Positions 59,103 through 64,000 of a stretch of DNA of 64,000 nucleotides are shown in pieces. The notes below the pieces were generated by a model that saw only the letters and a list, made by a program, of their open reading frames with translations, had not been told where the DNA came from and did not search any database. The DNA lies in assembly GCA_964017145.1 (NCBI GenBank), contig OZ024849.1, forward strand, positions 2,852,001 to 2,916,000, given 5' to 3'. A program made the translations under genes and the position numbers. The first letter of the stretch is position 1. Each line of letters opens with the position of its first letter. This stretch comes from Agrocybe praecox. Its lineage: Eukaryota > Basidiomycota > Agaricomycetes > Agaricales > Agrocybaceae.

Positions 59103-59433
59103 CAGCGACGACGATAGTTCTTCATCAACGAGCACTGAGACGGACGATTCTTCCGCATCGAGCACCTCCTCGAACACAGTCGCTGCCACAGACTCCGAAA
59201 CTGCGGCACCAACATCGAGCATTACAGGGGAGGTAGTCGGATCACAGAGTACTACACTTGCCGGTAGTGTCATTGCAACTGCCACTGGAGGAGCGACAGG
59301 AGCGCCAACTAATACTCCTCAGGGGTCAGCAACTTCTCAGACCAACAAAAATGGAGCTGCATCGGCAACGATAGAAAATATATCCGTCAAATTTGTGGGG
59401 ATCCTTTCCCTCGCTTTATTCTATTTACTATAG
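58425..59433 (+). CDS. Array gene 2: secreted Cys-motif, Ser/Thr-rich protein with poly-Asp run
   Basis: A protein of 242 residues from exons 58425-58476, 58545-58606, 58671-58709, 58793-58913 and 58979-59433; the phases match the other members. The 52-nt exon 1 is a signal peptide (MRTSTLLFTATLMLASS). Exon 2 ends VSMRQVTPDP. Exon 3 (39 nt) holds CATTCTTFLQSGG. Exon 4 holds ACTTPDCLCTSTNQGSLQDC, then LNCFG. Exon 5 starts SFNLECKGTASVTAG, followed by a GAT repeat encoding 14 Asp, then a Ser/Thr-rich region and a hydrophobic C-terminus (FVGILSLALFYLL). Known family: none that I recognise. The Asp run is encoded by a microsatellite and is likely to vary in length between strains. Confidence 0.78.
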
Positions 59434-60096
59434 GAAAGGTAGTAATCACGACGCTATAGAGTCAACACTAGTAGTATATATACATAATAACTTAAACATA
59501 GTCATTCGCAGCTTATAATTCGGTTTAAAATACTTCAAGGAGTTCATATATTCATAAAGTCAGTTTATTTTTGTATCCTCTGTTTATCTACGCGAAGGAC
59601 GGTTGTTGAACTGAACGTTATTCTACGCTCTGATCGACAGTGACGATGCCCCGATCTAAAAATAATTCACCTGAGCGCTCGGTTAAAAATAGAACAGAAA
59701 TTCGTGAGTGTTTGCGTTACAAATAGGCTTCTCTTTCTGTATATGCTCAGACTCTTTCGTATGCCTGTTTTAACCCACTGTGAATACTATGCTATTGAGC
59801 CATGTAGGCGTTAATAAGTATATCCGTCGTCGTTGAAAGGGGCAATGGGCGAGCAGTCTCGCCGCTCATGTTGACGTCCGTCAGTCAACAGCTCGCCCTA
59901 TCACATCTTTTCTACGGGGACAATTAAGACACTTGCTACCCGCTCCACAGCCAATATCCCTTGTGAGTATAAAATGGTCGAGATGTGAAGGCTGAAATAC
60001 ACACTCTTTACTCTAAACCAGGCAGTTTAGACTTTCTTTCGTTCTTCTTATTCTAGTTCTTCCTCTTCCTCCTCTTCTCTTCTCTTTCTTAGCATC
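59434..60096. other. Intergenic region between array genes 2 and 3
   Basis: About 660 bp. A TATAAAA box at 59968-59974 is 129 bp upstream of array gene 3, and a CT-rich stretch (60020-60090) directly precedes its ATG. Nothing else seen. Confidence 0.45.
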
Positions 60097-60990
60097 ATGC
60101 ACTCATCAATGACATTACTACATGTTTTTATTTTGGTTGCCTCAATTGGTGAGTCGTCATCCATCTTCACAGATAAGATTGTATGTGACCTATGTGAATT
60201 CAGTCACCAGCAAAGCTGCGTCAGTGGCCCAAGGCCAAAGTCTCGTAATGAGACAGGCGACTTCAGACGTAAGGGGCTCCAGACTTTTCAATTGATATTT
60301 GGACCTCACTTATTCTCTGTTAGTGCTCTACCTGCTCTGTATTCACAAACGCAGCAACGGTGAGCTAGTATTTATCATGATATTGCTGATTCATATCTAA
60401 ATATGAAGTTTGATAGACATGCGCAGGTGATAAGACGTGCATGTGCGCTAGCACCGTTCAACAAGGTTTACAAACCTGTTTGAACTGCCTTAGCGATCAA
60501 CAAGTTGCGGCACTTGACGCTTCGTGTATGTTGTTCCTGGCCCTTTTCTTAATTCCATCGCGTAACTAATATGTACATTATAGCCTTTAATAAACTGTGT
60601 GCCGGACTCGCAACAGTGACTGCAGCAGGACCTGTACCTACTGCTCTGACTAGCGTCAGTCTCGGAGCACCGGATGGTAGCTCGGCCAGTACCTCGGTGA
60701 ACGACGACGGATCTTCGGGATCAAGCACCGATGATTCAGCATCAACTACCTTGAGTAGCGCACCTTCTGATGCCTCGGTGGCGGCGACATCTACACCAAC
60801 CGCGAACGGAAGTGGCGGAGCTACTACCACAGCTTCTGGAGGACAAGCAGCAAACACGGATGCCGCTAGTGGTGGCTCTTCATCAACTCCTTCTACTGGT
60901 ACCAACAAAAGTGGAGGGGTGTCAACAATGAAAACGGGAGGCGTCAGTGTTCTGGGGGCTGTTGCACTGCTGGTGCCTCTTATGCTGTAA
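60097..60990 (+). CDS. Array gene 3: secreted Cys-motif, Ser/Thr-rich protein
   Basis: A protein of 222 residues from exons 60097-60148 (52 nt), 60204-60268, 60324-60359, 60417-60525 and 60584-60990. The signal peptide is MHSSMTLLHVFILVASIG. The exon 2 peptide ends LVMRQATSD. Exon 3 (36 nt, one codon shorter than in genes 2, 4 and 5) holds CSTCSVFTNAAT. Exon 4 has TCAGDKTCMCAS, then GLQTCLNCLS. Exon 5 starts SFNKLCAGLATVTAAG, then Ser/Thr/Ala/Gly-rich sequence, and ends in a hydrophobic GPI-type tail (VSVLGAVALLVPLML). The first Cys pair is C-x2-C here rather than C-x3-C. Function unknown; the order and phases show common descent with its neighbours. Confidence 0.78.
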
Positions 60991-61746
60991 GCTGCTGTAG
61001 TCGTTACAAGTCAGTGTCTGAGACACCTGAATATACCTTCGGATTGAACGCATCTAAAAAATCCCCCATCATCGGCACCTCGATTCTCAATGACCATAAT
61101 ATGATAGTAGGCATATGGTGATTTATGATGTGTATCATGGGAAGAAAGTAAGGCATATTTTGATCTGATAATTTAATGTATACTGCTCCTTAGCAACATA
61201 CTTAATACAAGGGACATGTAGTCTTGATGTGATCCCGAATACTTGATTGAAGAGATGCCGGTGCTCGGCATCCTCGCCACCACATGGGCGCCTGTTTATA
61301 GAAATCGTTACGTCGTAGTCTCTTGTCATTATTTGCACAAAATTCATTCCAAAGTTCATACAGCAAATAGTAATACATAACACAATGTCTCTACATACTA
61401 CCGAGTCAATTTATCCTTCATTTAATTCTATCTCCATATCTTTTATGACGATGCTAGGTCATCAATTAAAAATTTAAGGCACGGAAAATGCTGTCCTATA
61501 TTTTCTTGGAAGTCAGAGTAGATTGATTGAATTCATCATGTCAACATTCTGATAACACCGTGATAAGATTTCGACACATAGTAACAGCCTTTTTTAGACC
61601 GTACTTGGGAGGTCTCGAGAAGGTGTGATATAAATCTCAAGCTACCTACTACAAAGTGCTTAGGTTTTAAAAAGTGTTCTTCGTCCCCTCTTTCCTATCA
61701 GCACCATCCATAACACTCGTTTTCATTTTCAGAATCTCATATTAGG
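60991..61746. other. Intergenic region between array genes 3 and 4
   Basis: About 755 bp, AT-rich. A TATAAAT box at 61629-61635 lies 118 bp upstream of array gene 4. The minus-strand frame 61135-61383 has no coding support. Confidence 0.45.
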
Positions 61747-62617
61747 ATGCATACTAGCAATTCCGCACTACTTTCATTAATGGTCTTTGTTTATCTTACA
61801 TCTATTCGTGAGTTTATTATTATTCATTAAATTTGACACTTTCTCGATACACTATGAACACAAAAACCTTAGCAATTTGCATGGGTAGCTCACTGCCTAA
61901 CCCAAAACAAGCGGCGCTGGTACTTAATCTGTCACTATATCCAACTTCCATGCTTACAAGAAATATCATTAGTGCGCGCTTACGTGCGCTCCGATCCTGG
62001 GAGAAGTTGTGGTTGGTATTCCTTCAGCTCGAATGCATCATAGATATCTTATCTTTAATAGGGCTGCACGACCTCTGCGTGTATTTGCACAAATAGCAAC
62101 ATGGGGGACCTTCAGGATTGCTTGAATTGCTTTGGCGGGTCTACAATATCAGATGACGTCGTGACCGTTGCACAATGTACGTGCGAGGGGCTGTGTTCTC
62201 AATTTCTACACACTCCTTCTATGCTCACAAATTGGACTATTTTATTTAGCCTTCAACGATAATTGTGTGGGCACAGCTACAGTGACGGCGGATGGATCCT
62301 TACAATCAGTTTCCGACTCCGATTCTTTTGGTGATTCGGATTCCGTCGGTAATGATGATTCAGGGGGGGAGAAAACTGAAGGAGCTTCGGGGAGTATAAC
62401 TACTCCTAGCGCTGGTAAATCTAGTGCAAAGCCCACTAGGACTACAGGAGGAGTCATCGGAAGCATCACCAAAAGTATCACCCTTCCAACAGAGAATACC
62501 ACTGGCGGCAATTCTTCTACTATTGCTGGTAATTTACTAGGACGGTCTTCGACAATGAAGAAAGTCAACATTGGACTGCTGACATCTTTATTGTTACTGA
62601 TGCCACAGTTACATTAA
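61747..62617 (+). CDS. Array gene 4: secreted Cys-motif, Ser/Thr-rich protein
   Basis: Exon 1 (61747-61807) is a signal peptide (MHTSNSALLSLMVFVYLTSI) and, at 61 nt, is longer than in its neighbours. Exon 3 (61973-62011, 39 nt) reads CALTCAPILGEVV. Exon 4 (62062-62176) has GCTTSACICTNSN, then LQDCLNCFG. Exon 5 (62250-62617) starts SFNDNCVGTATVTADG, is rich in Ser, Asp and Thr, and ends in a hydrophobic tail (IGLLTSLLLLMPQL). Exon 2 must lie within about 61808-61970 and have a length of 2 modulo 3, but I could not fix its borders, and the RQ motif of the paralogues is not obvious. This copy may therefore be diverging or partly damaged. Confidence 0.7.
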
Positions 62618-63513
62618 GAGAGAACCGGTGGAAGGAGTAGCTGAGCCGACATGGTTGTTCAAAGTAAAAGAGTGTAAATACTGTACAGGTATACCTTTGA
62701 AAGCATTTGTATTGGCAGCCTAACAATGCACGTGCATGTCTCTAATTAATTTATGGCATAATCACGCACCCGGCGCTGACGCGACTTTGATTGTAAGGCA
62801 GGGGATTTCTTTGCCTCACGGTAATCGAGTACTCCGGCCAACCTCCCTCCAGTCAAAGAAATAACGGTATGCATACTTAATTCGATAATCAATCATTTGG
62901 GATCCATGGTACTATAACGGCTGCACGTCATCGGCATCTGGAGCAGCGTGATAAAGTTAACTCTGAGTGTAAGGAAAGAGCAACGTTAATTTGACAGTTG
63001 TAGACACAATGCGACCTCGTCAAGCCACAGTAGCATTCTGAAGAAGGTCCGAGTGGTGACCAAATGCCTTCAACCGATCGCATCAGCGCTAACGTTAAAT
63101 ATGGAACGCCCGTCTATAAATAGATTTTTATCATAACCTACCAAACAAAAATCTACGTATGATTGTCTTGCTATGTATAAACCACTGATATACAGAAAAA
63201 GACACTGAGAAAATATGCTCTATACTTGGGTAAATACTATGAATCATTTTTCTCGAAGTTACAACCACGTTAAGCGGAGGTTCTCGGGGCAGTATTTCAC
63301 CGCCTACCAAGACTTCAAAATGTCAGCGCCGACGGTCAATCAAACTGGCATCGAACAATACATCCCGAGACAGAGCTACTGTCATATTGCAGTATTGCCC
63401 CAACCATACTACTCACTGAGAGAATTATCTATAAAGACTTAAGGCACAACCCATGGTTCCTCACTTGCCTTTCCCCAATTTCATAGAAGTCTTTTGTAAA
63501 GTCTCTCATCACG
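62618..63513. other. Intergenic region between array genes 4 and 5
   Basis: About 900 bp. A TATAAAG box at 63430-63436 lies 84 bp upstream of array gene 5. A plus-strand frame 63215-63442 has no family features and is not called. Confidence 0.45.
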
Positions 63514-64000
63514 ATGCATACTTCGGTATTTTTATTGACACTCTCACTTTTCTTGGGAGCTGGACGTAAGTAAAGCGCTATGCATACACATTGTATTTCC
63601 AACTAATAATATACTCAAGTCGTCAATGGTAAACCGCCGGCCAGGAAGGGAGCTTTGATCAATAGACAAAACGCTGCCGCAGATGGAGTATGTATCAACA
63701 ATACCGACAATATTCCAAGCTCATCGTGAATCCATTATAGTGCCAGTCTACCTGTACACCTTTTTTGCAGGACGCCCAGGTTCGTTTTTTTTTCAGGTTT
63801 AAATCTGCGAATAGAAACTCACCTAACTCCTAAATAATTAGGGTTGCACAACAGCGGCGTGCCTATGCACAGCTGCCATTCAAAGTTCCCTCCAAGTCTG
63901 TCTGAACTGCCTGGGCAGTATTTCCGACTCTTCCCTGACAAGTACCGTTACAGAGGCTGCACAAGGTAGGTCATAGAAACCTATACTTTCTTAAGCGATT
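63514..64000 (+). CDS. Array gene 5: secreted Cys-motif protein, cut by window edge
   Basis: Exons 63514-63565 (52 nt), 63620-63687, 63741-63779 (39 nt) and 63842-63965 are visible; the Ser/Thr-rich last exon lies beyond the window. The signal peptide is MHTSVFLLTLSLFLGAG. Exon 2 reads LVNGKPPARKGALINRQNA. Exon 3 holds CQSTCTPFLQDAQ. Exon 4 holds GCTTAACLCTAA, then SLQVCLNCLGS, and ends in the same phase as all paralogues. It shows that the array continues to the right. Confidence 0.78.

Noticed and set aside
59012..59215. Antisense frame with a poly-His run
   Set aside because: It is the reverse reading of the GAT repeat in array gene 2, with no start context or family features.
56098..64000. 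Calling the array proteins CFEM proteins
   Set aside because: The Cys number and the C-x2-C end spacing differ from CFEM as I know it; only a resemblance is noted.

Overview
The window looks like nuclear DNA of a filamentous basidiomycete, most likely an agaricomycete. Genes are dense and split by short GT-AG introns of about 50-60 nt. The gene families are typical of that group: a DUF6533-type membrane protein, a ligase-primed polyketide synthase, F-box proteins, HET and NLR (nucleotide-binding, leucine-rich-repeat-type receptor) proteins, and a CYP fragment. One intron-containing nuclear tRNA-Leu is present. All calls come from reading translations and splice signals by eye; no database search was run.

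Layout. 0-0.4 kb: 3' end of an unknown gene. 1.4-8.2 kb (-): a hybrid synthase (acyl-ligase, carrier, ketosynthase, acyltransferase, dehydratase, carrier). 9.6-12.8 kb (-): a Prm10/ThrE-type membrane protein. 13.5 kb (-): tRNA-Leu(CAA). 13.7-18 kb: housekeeping pair, a Dpb4/POLE3 histone-fold subunit (+) and the nucleoporin Nup84/107 (-). 19.3-20.7 kb (+): DUF6533-like membrane protein. 20.8-22.3 kb (-): a class I terpene-synthase-like protein without recognisable metal-binding motifs. 22.7-27.2 kb: an F-box protein and two lineage-type unknown proteins. 27.6-31.5 kb (-): an NLR (MLKL-NTD-like helical domain, NB-ARC, TPR). 32-33.7 kb (-): a decayed copy of an ankyrin plus tryptophan-repeat gene ('AnkW', a name used only here). 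35.5-38.4 kb (-): a second F-box protein. 38.5-40.8 kb: nested DNA-transposon relics. 41-42.6 kb (-): a CYP remnant and a small membrane protein. 43-47.7 kb: an SDR oxidoreductase (+) and eIF3a (-). 48.8-51 kb (+): a HET-domain protein. 52.3-53.9 kb (+): the intact AnkW gene. 54.9-55.5 kb: a TA-flanked MITE. 56-64 kb (+): a tandem array of five paralogous genes for small secreted Cys-motif, Ser/Thr-rich proteins, four with a visible GPI-type C-terminal tail and the last cut by the window edge.

How the parts relate. Housekeeping genes (Dpb4, Nup84, eIF3a) alternate with two accessory blocks. The 27-54 kb block combines an NLR, a HET protein and the two AnkW copies. The AnkW promoter region is present a third time upstream of the HET gene. 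These are the classes expected in fungal non-self recognition and regulated cell death, though no such role is shown here. The 56-64 kb block is a recent-looking cell-surface family. All five genes share exon phases, four of the five first exons are exactly 52 nt, a short exon carrying the first Cys pair recurs, and each gene has a TATA box 80-130 bp upstream of its ATG.

The observations I rate highest are the AnkW repeat protein and its promoter copies, the Cys/Ser-Thr array, and the terpene-synthase-like protein lacking catalytic motifs.
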